This document shows, one piece after another, positions 1-5,405 of a stretch of DNA of 7,646 nt. The notes under the pieces were generated by a model, which did not search any database, was not told the DNA's origin, and worked only from the letters and a program-made list of their open reading frames with translations. Source of the DNA: JAWLDB01 sp041686915 (GTDB lineage Bacteria > Bacillota > UBA994 > UBA5500); NCBI GenBank assembly GCA_041686915.1, contig JAWLDB010000136.1:1-7646 (forward strand), given 5' to 3'. Made by a program: the position numbers and the translations under genes. The first letter of the stretch is position 1. Each line of letters opens with the position of its first letter.

Positions 1-102
1 GCCGATGTTTTCACCTGCCATGCTGAGACTCAACTTTACAGGACAGGTGAACGTACAATCTCCATCTCCCATCTCAAAGGAATCTGTTGCCAGAAGTGCT
101 AA
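1..102 (+). CDS. Possible C-terminal end of an upstream gene (partial)
   Basis: The first plus-strand frame is open from the window edge for 33 codons and stops with TAA at 100-102. The peptide has a Cys-His near its start (residues 6-7), a hydrophobic/charged middle (RTGERTISI) and ends in CCQKC. That spacing loosely recalls the small zinc-finger antitoxin-like proteins of the YgiT/MqsA type, in which a CxxC pair follows a short beta hairpin, but only one clear CxxC is visible and the frame stops at it. The stop lies six bases before the strong hairpin at 109-154, which would suit a gene end. A second frame (from base 2) is also open, to 107-109, so coding is not certain. This may be a true gene end, a decayed remnant or chance. 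Confidence 0.25.
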   Translation, partial: ADVFTCHAETQLYRTGERTISISHLKGICCQKC

Positions 103-115
103 ACGGTGATATCTT
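87..115 (+). promoter_or_regulatory. Candidate sigma-A promoter for the tetR-hydrolase operon
   Basis: TTGCCA at 87-92 (one mismatch to TTGACA) is followed after a 17-base spacer by TATCTT at 110-115, which is preceded by TGA at 107-109, an extended -10 pattern. The predicted start would be near 122, inside the left arm of the 109-154 inverted repeat, so a protein bound to the repeat would cover the -10 and start site. This is pattern matching only. Confidence 0.45.
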
Positions 116-154
116 ATCCCTAAGAGACCACCTGGTCTCTTAGGGATAAGATAT
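109..154. repeat. Perfect inverted repeat, 22-bp arms, 2-bp spacer (operator or terminator)
   Basis: Bases 109-130 and 133-154 are exact reverse complements, separated only by CC at 131-132. The right arm is followed by five T (154-158) and at once by the GGGAGG ribosome site (159-164) of the TetR gene. Two readings fit. It could be an operator for the adjacent TetR repressor, since TetR-family proteins bind palindromes and this one overlaps the candidate -10 and start. Or it could be the rho-independent terminator of a gene ending just upstream, given its stem plus T run. If it were only a terminator, the tetR transcript would still have to cross or begin inside it, because no room for a promoter remains between it and the ribosome site. 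Confidence 0.85.
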
Positions 155-170
155 TTTTGGGAGGCGTTGT

Positions 171-797
171 ATGAAGCCCATGTTCTACAAGCTGCCGCCA
201 GAGAAGCAGGCAGCTATAATAGCAGCTGTCACCCAGGAGTTTGCTCTGCACCACTACGACCATGCTTCAATTAACCAGATCATTGCTGCTGCAGCTATCT
301 CTAAAGGCGGACTGTTCAAGTATGTCGAGTCCAAGCAGGACCTCTATTTGTCAGTACTGGAGCACCACCTGCGCAAGCTGCAGGAGCTGCAGATACTGGA
401 GACCGATATTAGCGAGCCAGACATATTCGCGCGGATAATCTTTCAAGCCAGACTGAGCATCAACTATTACCGCCAATATCCTAAGGCCTACCAAATGCTG
501 GCCAACGCTTTCGCAGACACCCATTCCAGCGTATATGACAAGGCAAATGACCTGCGGAACCGGATTATGCTGGATAACCAGTCAAGGCTACTGCAGGGTA
601 TTGATTGGGAACGGTATCGCCTACCCAGGGAAGAGATCCTGGACCTCTGCCAGTGGCTAAATGACGGCTTCAAAGAGAGGCTGAGAAGAGAGAAAAACCT
701 GGAGCAATTGGTGGAAGCGCTTGAGCGCATGGTCGACGCGGTACAAGTGGGTGTGCTGAGAACAGGCGGAAGCACTTCAGATAAGGAGTTGACTTAG
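171..797 (+). CDS. TetR/AcrR-family transcriptional regulator
   Basis: This is a 208-residue one-component repressor-type protein of the usual TetR length. The N-terminal DNA-binding domain spans about residues 10-58. Its helix-turn-helix lies at about 33-51 (ASINQIIAAAAISKGGLFKY), followed by the typical VESKQDLY stretch at the start of helix 4. The rest is an all-helical ligand-binding and dimer domain that is poorly conserved in the family, so the inducer cannot be read. The ATG at 171 has a GGGAGG ribosome site at 159-164. The stop at 795-797 is immediately followed by the ATG of the alpha/beta hydrolase, and the hydrolase's ribosome site (AAGGAGTT, 783-790) lies inside this gene, so the two are surely cotranscribed and probably translationally coupled. 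The large inverted repeat just upstream is the obvious candidate for autoregulation. The family call is secure; the target genes and ligand are unknown. Confidence 0.95.
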   Translation: MKPMFYKLPPEKQAAIIAAVTQEFALHHYDHASINQIIAAAAISKGGLFKYVESKQDLYLSVLEHHLRKLQELQILETDISEPDIFARIIFQARLSINYYRQYPKAYQMLANAFADTHSSVYDKANDLRNRIMLDNQSRLLQGIDWERYRLPREEILDLCQWLNDGFKERLRREKNLEQLVEALERMVDAVQVGVLRTGGSTSDKELT

Positions 798-1490
798 ATG
801 AAACCAACAGTCATGGGACATGGCCCTCTGGTGATCTTCATCAATGGCGGTGGTTGCGGTCAGTGGATGTGGGAAGAGGTGATTAACCGCCTGGACGGTT
901 ACAAGATGATCACTTTCGACTATGACGGGTTTGCTGGCGAGCCAGGCGTGTTCACTACTATGGACCGAGAGATAGAGAAGATCAAACAACTGATAACACA
1001 GGAGGCCGATGGAAACCCGGTCTACCTGGTTGGACACAGCCTGGGAGCACAGATTGCCTTGCGGGCGGCTTCCCTGGTTCACAAGGTGATTGCCATCAGT
1101 GCGCTTAACCAACCATCCCCTAAACTGCTAAAGCTGTCTGTCGGCATGGGGAGATGGTCCTTGCCTTTAGCAAAGTTCCGTTGGTTTGCCAAGCTTAACG
1201 CTTCGTCTCTCGGCATCGGAGAACGACTCTTTGAGCAGTACTACCAGGACTCAAGGGACATCACTGTCGAGTGGTTCACCAACCTGCTGATTGCGAATAT
1301 GACCTTTCAGGTGGAGAAGCTTGTGGCAGGCAAGGCAATGATAGTTGTCGGCGAGAAGGAACCCAGGATGATGCTCGACTCGGCCAGAAGGCTATCGGAC
1401 AATCCGGTGATTGTGCCTGGCGCGAAACATGACATCCCCTTCAACCACCCTGAACTGGTGGTCCAGTGGATAAGGGAGTTCTGCAGATAA
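798..1490 (+). CDS. Alpha/beta hydrolase fold protein
   Basis: This 230-residue, apparently cytosolic protein has the alpha/beta-hydrolase pattern. The strand VIFINGGGCG (12-21) supplies an oxyanion-hole-like glycine turn. The nucleophile elbow is GHSLG with Ser81. The C-terminal catalytic His is probably His211 in GAKHDIPF. The acid would fall in the GEKEP turn (185-189), most likely Glu188, where many relatives carry Asp. Residues about 106-170 form the cap region and are Trp/Phe/Leu-rich, which suggests a small hydrophobic ester, thioester or lactone substrate. No signal peptide or membrane segment is seen. It is the second gene of the TetR operon with no intergenic base, so it is likely controlled by that repressor and may act on the inducing compound. 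The fold and triad are well supported; the substrate is not. Confidence 0.92.
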   Translation: MKPTVMGHGPLVIFINGGGCGQWMWEEVINRLDGYKMITFDYDGFAGEPGVFTTMDREIEKIKQLITQEADGNPVYLVGHSLGAQIALRAASLVHKVIAISALNQPSPKLLKLSVGMGRWSLPLAKFRWFAKLNASSLGIGERLFEQYYQDSRDITVEWFTNLLIANMTFQVEKLVAGKAMIVVGEKEPRMMLDSARRLSDNPVIVPGAKHDIPFNHPELVVQWIREFCR

Positions 1491-1672
1491 GCAGAACGTA
1501 ATCAGCTGTGGTGTATTGCCTCGCTGCTCGGCATCCTCTGTGTTGCAGTGGGTCGAAATCGTAATCCGATGGCTGCGATAAAGGAATAGCCTAACCCTGC
1601 ACAGAACAAGCAGGATAGCCGGCTAATTTCACGGTGACAGAGCTCTGACCGGTGAATGAGGAGGGTTGGAAC
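1491..1672 (+). other. Intergenic leader of the flavodoxin gene with small palindromes
   Basis: This 182-base gap separates the hydrolase from the flavodoxin. It holds the 10-bp palindromes TAGCCGGCTA (1616-1625) and CAGAGCTCTG (1638-1647), the latter extended by GGT/ACC at 1633-1635 and 1648-1650 with two unpaired bases, and a weak CCTGC/GCAGG hairpin (1596-1600 with 1610-1614). No convincing terminator follows the hydrolase and no clear -35/-10 pair was found, so the flavodoxin may be read from the upstream promoter or from a weak or regulated local one. The hydrolase frame stays open for 32 codons after its stop and encodes a hydrophobic stretch. Confidence 0.4.
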
Positions 1673-2143
1673 ATGAAGATAGGAATTATGGTGCACTCTG
1701 ACACAGGTAACACGCTGGCAGTTGCGCAGCGGCTTCAAGCAGAATTAGAGAAAGCAGGACATTCCGCTCAGGTTGAACGGGTGGCTGCTCTCGGTGGCGA
1801 AAAGGATCCCAAGAAAATGCAGCTTGAAAAGCTTCCTGTTATCGACGGCTACGACGCGTTGGCTCTCGGTGCCCCGGTACAGGCCTTTAACCTGTCACAG
1901 GTCATGAAACTCTGCTTGCCAGAGTTGCCGTCGTTGCACGGGAAAAAGGTAGTCTGTTTTGTGACGCAGTTCTTCCCCTTTCCTTGGATGGGTGGCAACA
2001 ACGCCATCGGTCAGATAAAGCAGCTCTGCTCATCCAAGAAGGGCAAAGTCTTAGCAACCGGTATCGTCAACTGGTCACGGCGGGACCGCGAGCAAAGAAT
2101 CGCTGAAATGGTTGAGCAACTCAGCAAGGCTCTCATAAGGTAG
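1673..2143 (+). CDS. Flavodoxin family protein
   Basis: This 156-residue protein is the length of a single short-chain flavodoxin domain and most likely a soluble FMN-binding electron carrier. The FMN phosphate loop is HSDTGNT at residues 8-14, directly after the first strand MKIGIMV. The second flavin loop is GAPVQAF (66-72), and the third is the aromatic and glycine-rich stretch VTQFFPFPWMGGNN (97-110). A longer start, GTG at 1652, is possible, but the ATG at 1673 is preferred because GAGGAGGG (1658-1665) sits seven bases before it and the protein then begins at the conserved strand. It lies downstream of the TetR-hydrolase pair in the same direction and converges with the EFR1 gene, which has its own flavodoxin domain. 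A role supplying electrons to a nearby oxidoreductase is an inference. Some flavodoxin-like proteins are NAD(P)H:quinone reductases instead. Confidence 0.9.
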   Translation: MKIGIMVHSDTGNTLAVAQRLQAELEKAGHSAQVERVAALGGEKDPKKMQLEKLPVIDGYDALALGAPVQAFNLSQVMKLCLPELPSLHGKKVVCFVTQFFPFPWMGGNNAIGQIKQLCSSKKGKVLATGIVNWSRRDREQRIAEMVEQLSKALIR

Positions 2144-2170
2144 CTATCGTAAACATGGCAGAGATACATG

Positions 2171-2199
2171 AGACCCGGGTGGCTAAACCCGGGTCTTCT
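2171..2199. terminator. CCCGGG hairpin between convergent flavodoxin and EFR1 genes
   Basis: The arms AGACCCGGGT (2171-2180) and ACCCGGGTCT (2187-2196) pair perfectly around the loop GGCTAA, giving a GC-rich 10-bp stem. The trailing T run is poor (TCTAGTTCT), but the position 28 bases after the flavodoxin stop and 14 bases beyond the stop of the opposing gene suits a shared terminator. Confidence 0.75.
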
Positions 2200-2212
2200 A
2201 GTTCTACATCCG

Positions 2213-3067
2213 CTACTTGTCCTTCCCGTCCCTACCTCGCCGTGCGATTAGCCTCTCTGGACGAAAGCCCGGCACCGGCCCCTGATAAGGCTTGCCCCTG
2301 CTTAGCAGATGCCGTCGCCCCATGTAGGTAATGGCTGACTTGGGGCAGAAGCTGTAGCACCTCAAACAGATGATACAGGAGTTACCGGCCTTGACTTTAC
2401 CGTCCTCCCATGAGAAGTTCTGAACAGGACAGATAGTCACGCAGCGACCGCAGCGAATGCAGCGTTGCTGGTCAACAGCGATATCTCCTTGCAGGCGATG
2501 AAAGGCCTTGCGGAAGGGAACCCGCTGAATGGAGCCCATGGCGATAGCCAACCTCGACCACCCCTTGAGATAAGGCTTACCGTCCACTATGCGCTTTGCC
2601 ATCCACTCCAGCCTGGCGCGGGCGTTTACCAGCTTCTTATCCAGGCGTTTCCGCTTGTTGGTGTAGGGGAACGGAGGCACTGTCACTGAAACGTTACTGG
2701 GCATGTTGATATGGTCCGCCCATCTAATCTGGAACTGCGCGGGGTTCAAGAACTCGCTGGCTACTCTCGCACCATCACCAGACCCTCCCCACTGCGTGCA
2801 AAAGACTAACGCGGGTATCTGACGCTTTACTCCAGGTAGCCCCGTCAGGAAGGTCTTCATGATGGCAGGCAGGTCCGACCCGTATATTGGGTAGGCAAAA
2901 CCTACTATGTCGGTAGACTCCAGCAGCCTACGGACCTCACCCTCAGAGACTTGCTCAACGGAATGGCAGGTAGCGTCTGCGCCTGCATCACTCAAGATAC
3001 TGCATAACTGTTCGCTCGCCCACCAGGTGTTACCTGTGCCCGAGAAGTAGAAGACTGTCACCTGCAT
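2213..3067 (-). CDS. EFR1-type protein: flavodoxin domain fused to 2x[4Fe-4S] ferredoxin
   Basis: This 284-residue soluble protein has an N-terminal flavodoxin-like domain (about 1-165). Its phosphate loop SGTGNT lies at residues 9-14 and a second loop, YPIYGSDLP, at 59-67. A C-terminal bacterial ferredoxin domain (about 195-250) carries two complete CxxCxxCxxxCP motifs: Cys203/206/209/213 and Cys231/234/237/241. This is the arrangement of the family NCBI calls EFR1 family ferrodoxin, common in strict anaerobes. It predicts one flavin and two [4Fe-4S] clusters, so it could pass electrons between one- and two-electron partners. The basic tail (253-284) is Arg/Lys-rich. ATG at 3067-3065 is chosen because the first strand begins there and AGAGAGG lies just upstream. 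It is the second gene of an operon, 25 bases after the J-domain gene. Its specific redox partners are unknown. Confidence 0.95.
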   Translation of the reverse strand: MQVTVFYFSGTGNTWWASEQLCSILSDAGADATCHSVEQVSEGEVRRLLESTDIVGFAYPIYGSDLPAIMKTFLTGLPGVKRQIPALVFCTQWGGSGDGARVASEFLNPAQFQIRWADHINMPSNVSVTVPPFPYTNKRKRLDKKLVNARARLEWMAKRIVDGKPYLKGWSRLAIAMGSIQRVPFRKAFHRLQGDIAVDQQRCIRCGRCVTICPVQNFSWEDGKVKAGNSCIICLRCYSFCPKSAITYMGRRHLLSRGKPYQGPVPGFRPERLIARRGRDGKDK

Positions 3068-3092
3068 TAAAGAAACCTCTCTTCTATTTGCC

Positions 3093-3548
3093 TTAACCCA
3101 TCAGCCGTTCATACGCCTGCAACAGCCTGATAAACTGGCTCGTGTCACCGCCCATATCGGGATGATGCTGCTTGGCCAACTCCCGGAAGCGTCGACGAAT
3201 ATCTGCTTTCCCCGCATGAGGAGCCACCCCGAGGTCAGCCAGATCGGCGGGGTTATAAATGCGAGTCTGCAGCATCCCACGTTCCTTATAGTAAACATAG
3301 TACACTTCGAAGAAAAACTCATCGACCAGTTCCTCAAACTGCGGCCTGGTCATGCCAAGAAGATCTTCCATGCTGTAGCGGGCAGAAGGAGCAGGATGAT
3401 CGGACAGGCTGAAGAAGCTGTCCCAAACCAAACGGTGCCCTGCCGACGGGGCCCCGGCAAAACGAATAGCCTGCTCCTGCTTTCTCATGCGCCTGAGCTG
3501 ACGCTTAAACCAGGCCACATCTCCATACGGTGACGTTCTCCTCTGCAT
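3093..3548 (-). CDS. J-domain (DnaJ-like) protein with C-terminal J domain
   Basis: This is a 151-residue protein whose last 50 or so residues form a J domain: helix I around 102-109, helix II KADIRRRFRELAKQHH (114-129), the essential HPD triad at 129-131 followed by MGGD, and helix III QFIRLLQAYERLM. J domains stimulate ATP hydrolysis by DnaK/Hsp70. There is no G/F region, zinc-finger or DnaJ C-terminal domain, so this is not the general chaperone DnaJ but a specialised (type III) co-chaperone. The N-terminal 100 residues match no domain I recognise. They are basic at the start (RRTS, KRQLRRMRKQ) and contain an unusually aromatic stretch, FFFEVYYVYY, at 78-87. The ribosome site GGAGGTGA (3560-3553) strongly supports ATG at 3548-3546. 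It is the first gene of the operon with the EFR1 Fe-S flavoprotein, so a role in maturation or quality control of that protein is possible but unproven. Confidence 0.92.
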   Translation of the reverse strand: MQRRTSPYGDVAWFKRQLRRMRKQEQAIRFAGAPSAGHRLVWDSFFSLSDHPAPSARYSMEDLLGMTRPQFEELVDEFFFEVYYVYYKERGMLQTRIYNPADLADLGVAPHAGKADIRRRFRELAKQHHPDMGGDTSQFIRLLQAYERLMG

Positions 3549-3578
3549 GCGCTCACCTCCAGTTCACACGCTACACGA

Positions 3579-3607
3579 TGTATATTCTAAGGCAGTCATG
3601 ATGTCTC
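3579..3607 (-). promoter_or_regulatory. Weak candidate promoter for the J-domain/EFR1 operon
   Basis: On the minus strand GAGACA (3607-3602) is followed by a 17-base spacer and TATACA (3584-3579), each with four of six consensus bases. An overlapping TAGAAT (3589-3584) is an alternative -10 without a good -35. Both lie 30-40 bases before the J-domain start codon. Confidence 0.3.
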
Positions 3608-3716
3608 CTCCCCTATCGTAGGAAGCAGCCGATGCAAAGAACCCAGGCCCGGCCCGGCTTTTCCAGCACAGTACGGCTCTCCTATAGGAAATATCACCCA
3701 CATGCACCAGCAGACA

Positions 3717-3725
3717 TGATATGAT
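3717..3725 (+). promoter_or_regulatory. Candidate extended -10 promoter for the FAD oxidoreductase
   Basis: TGATATGAT matches the extended -10 pattern TGnTATAAT with one mismatch (-10 hexamer TATGAT at 3720-3725). No good -35 lies 17 bases upstream, which extended -10 promoters can tolerate. Transcription would start near 3732, giving a leader of about 30 bases before the GTG at 3761. The intergenic stretch 3549-3760 also holds a 10-bp palindrome TCCTATAGGA (3680-3689) just upstream. Confidence 0.4.
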
Positions 3726-3760
3726 GGTGCAGCAATCGTTTGGGGAGAGGGGTAGAGAGA

Positions 3761-5251
3761 GTGGGCAAGAAACTAGCGATTATTGGAGCAGGAATTGCAG
3801 GTCTTTCAGCCGGAGTTTACGGCAGGCTGAACGGGTTTGACACCGAGATCTATGAGATGCACACCATCCCAGGTGGAGAATGCACTGGCTGGAGCCGCAA
3901 GGGTTACTACTTTGACGGGTGCATTCACTGGCTGCTCGGATCAAAGCCAGGCACAGACATGAACAAGGTCTGGCGCGATGTAGGCGCGCTGGATGACAAC
4001 ATTGAGATCATTCACCACGAATACTTCTTCTGCCATGAACAGGACGGTCAGACGGTGTTTCTGTATAGGGACCCAGATAAGCTGGAGCAGCACCTGCTAG
4101 AAGCCTCACCTGAAGATGGCAGCTTAATCCGCCAGCTCTGCCAAGGCATCAAAGGCATGCAAACACTCACCATGCCGACCAAGAAGCCAATGGATCAAAT
4201 GAACATACTGGATATGGGCCAAATGATGATGAGCATGGCACCGGCTATGAGAAGCCTCGGCTATTTCGAAAAGATATCTCTCAGTGACTACGCAGCGCAG
4301 TACAAGTCTCCAGTTCTCCGCAATGCTTTAGTCCAACTGGTTCCCGGGTTTCATAAGGCTACGTCCCTCGTGACTACACTCGCCTCCATGAGTACAGGTG
4401 ACTCAGGCTGGCCCACAGGTGGGTCGTTAGCCTTTGCCAAACGGATTGAGCAGCGATATCTGGAGCTTGGAGGTAAGGTTTCCTACCGCTCACCGGTATC
4501 CAAGGTGCTGATTGAGCAGGGCAAGACCAAGGGAATAGAGTTGACTGATGGCAGGCAAGTAAGCGCAGACTACGTCATCTCCACAGCAGACGCTCACTGG
4601 ACGCTTTATGACCTCCTGGAAGGCAAGTACCTGGACGAACAGTGGAAGACGCTCTACAACGACCGCGATGCATACCCCACCTATATCACGGTACAGGTTT
4701 CCTTAGGAATCGCCTGCGATTTGTACCACTACCCGCATACCATATCTACCCACCCTGACAGACCGGTAGACGCGGGCGGAGTTAGCAACGAGTTTGTCGG
4801 GCTGAGGCATTTCTGCTTTGACAAGACCCTGATGCCAGAAGGCAGGTCAGCTGTGACGGTAGTGATGAGCGCTGACTATGAATGGTGGAAAGCCAAGCGG
4901 CAGGACCCGGTTGCCTACAAGCAGGAAAAGGAGCGCCTGGCGCAGGAGATTATCGCCATTGTGGAACAACGCTACCCTGAAACGAAGGGTAAGATTGAAG
5001 TGCATGATGTGGCCACGCCTATGACTTATGAACGTTACTGCAACGCCTGGAGAGGCTCCTGGATGGCCTGGGCCGGTACCCCGAAAAGCAAGATCCGCTA
5101 CGTTTCGGGCAAGCTGCCAGGTCTGGAAGGGTTCTTCTATGCGGGCCAGTGGAACATGCCTCCAGGTGGGCTGCCAACTGCAGTTGTCGGTGGCAAATGG
5201 GTGATACAACGCATCTGCGGCCTGGAGCGGAAGAAGTTCCAGCATAGGTAA
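3761..5251 (+). CDS. FAD-dependent oxidoreductase, phytoene desaturase / retinol saturase-like
   Basis: This 496-residue flavoprotein (GTG start) has an N-terminal Rossmann motif GAGIAG at 9-14 and an acidic residue Glu32 ending the second strand for FAD ribose binding. Next comes the IPGGECTGW stretch (36-44) typical of the CrtI/phytoene desaturase superfamily, then a central substrate domain. A WPTGGSLAFAKRIEQRYLE segment lies around 217-235, and the strand VISTADA around 272-278 belongs to the second FAD-binding part. The C-terminal FAD loop is FFYAGQWNMPPGGLPTAVVGG, about 458-478. Relatives desaturate, saturate or isomerise polyenes (carotenoids, retinol), but several uncharacterised clostridial members occur outside any carotenoid cluster and no prenyltransferase is present here, so the substrate is unknown. 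A TTG at 3740 would add seven residues. GTG at 3761 is preferred because the purine-rich GGGGAGAGGGG (3742-3752) then sits at ribosome-site distance. A Met-rich tract (133-163, ten Met) is notable. Neighbouring carriers could be electron partners. Confidence 0.9.
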   Translation: MGKKLAIIGAGIAGLSAGVYGRLNGFDTEIYEMHTIPGGECTGWSRKGYYFDGCIHWLLGSKPGTDMNKVWRDVGALDDNIEIIHHEYFFCHEQDGQTVFLYRDPDKLEQHLLEASPEDGSLIRQLCQGIKGMQTLTMPTKKPMDQMNILDMGQMMMSMAPAMRSLGYFEKISLSDYAAQYKSPVLRNALVQLVPGFHKATSLVTTLASMSTGDSGWPTGGSLAFAKRIEQRYLELGGKVSYRSPVSKVLIEQGKTKGIELTDGRQVSADYVISTADAHWTLYDLLEGKYLDEQWKTLYNDRDAYPTYITVQVSLGIACDLYHYPHTISTHPDRPVDAGGVSNEFVGLRHFCFDKTLMPEGRSAVTVVMSADYEWWKAKRQDPVAYKQEKERLAQEIIAIVEQRYPETKGKIEVHDVATPMTYERYCNAWRGSWMAWAGTPKSKIRYVSGKLPGLEGFFYAGQWNMPPGGLPTAVVGGKWVIQRICGLERKKFQHR

Positions 5252-5265
5252 AAGATGAAACAGCT

Positions 5266-5280
5266 TGGGGCCTGGCCCCA
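5266..5280 (+). terminator. First of two tandem hairpins after the FAD oxidoreductase
   Basis: TGGGGCC (5266-5272) and GGCCCCA (5274-5280) are complementary around a single T, so the RNA would form a 5-bp GC-rich stem with a CCUGG loop. It lacks a T run and probably acts, if at all, together with the hairpin at 5290-5312. Confidence 0.45.
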
Positions 5281-5289
5281 TACCTTAAC

Positions 5290-5313
5290 GGACCCGGGAA
5301 ACCCGGGTCTTTC
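5290..5313 (+). terminator. Rho-independent terminator of the FAD oxidoreductase gene
   Basis: GACCCGGG (5291-5298) pairs with CCCGGGTC (5302-5309) around the loop AAA, extended by a G-T pair (5290/5310) and followed by TTTC. It lies 39 bases after the stop and separates the oxidoreductase from the GntR promoter. It shares the 12-mer AACCCGGGTCTT with the hairpin at 2171-2199. Confidence 0.8.
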
Positions 5314-5344
5314 TGTTGTCTTCCCAACACTCTTTCTCTCTCTA

Positions 5345-5373
5345 TTGACAGATATTCGCAGGGTGTATATAGT
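5345..5373 (+). promoter_or_regulatory. Sigma-A promoter of the gntR-ABC operon
   Basis: TTGACA (5345-5350) is a perfect -35. After a 17-base spacer comes TATAGT (5368-5373), with five of six bases of the -10 consensus in register. The start would be near 5380, leaving a leader of about 26 bases that carries GGAGGAGGT (5392-5400) before the ATG at 5406. This is the best promoter in the window. Confidence 0.85.
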
Positions 5374-5388
5374 GTATATGCACACTAT
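5363..5388. promoter_or_regulatory. Putative GntR operator overlapping the -10 and start site
   Basis: ATAGTGT (5369-5375) and ACACTAT (5382-5388) form a 7-bp inverted repeat with a 6-base spacer. A direct repeat GTGTATAT occurs at 5363-5370 and again at 5372-5379, so three related half-sites are packed together. They cover the -10 and the predicted start, the expected place for steric repression. GntR-family operators are commonly GT...AC palindromes next to the regulator gene, so autorepression by the downstream GntR protein is the simplest reading. Confidence 0.7.
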
Positions 5389-5405
5389 CCCGGAGGAGGT
5401 GGCCG

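Noticed and set aside
1652..1672. GTG at 1652 as the start of the flavodoxin
   Set aside because: It would absorb the GAGGAGGG ribosome site into the coding region. ATG at 1673 begins exactly at the first flavodoxin strand.
1502..1738. Minus-strand open frame of 78 codons with a hydrophobic stretch across the hydrolase-flavodoxin spacer
   Set aside because: It starts inside the well-supported flavodoxin gene on the opposite strand and has no recognisable domain. It is more likely a shadow or remnant than a gene.
3162..3533. Plus-strand 123-codon frame antisense to the J-domain gene
   Set aside because: The minus-strand J-domain protein has an HPD motif and a strong ribosome site, while the antisense frame has no recognisable domain or ribosome site.
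3640..3665. GC-rich GGCCCGGCCCGG followed by TTTT as a terminator
   Set aside because: The repeats are mostly direct rather than inverted, giving only a 4-bp GGCC pairing, and it lies upstream of both divergent genes where no terminator is needed.
3740..3760. TTG at 3740 as the start of the FAD oxidoreductase
   Set aside because: No ribosome site precedes it, and the purine-rich GGGGAGAGGGG would lie inside the gene. GTG at 3761 places the GxGxxG motif at the usual distance from the N-terminus.
4847..5385. Several minus-strand frames antisense to the end of the FAD oxidoreductase
   Set aside because: They overlap the conserved FAD-binding C-terminus and terminators, overlap one another, and encode low-complexity Pro/Arg/Ser-rich peptides.
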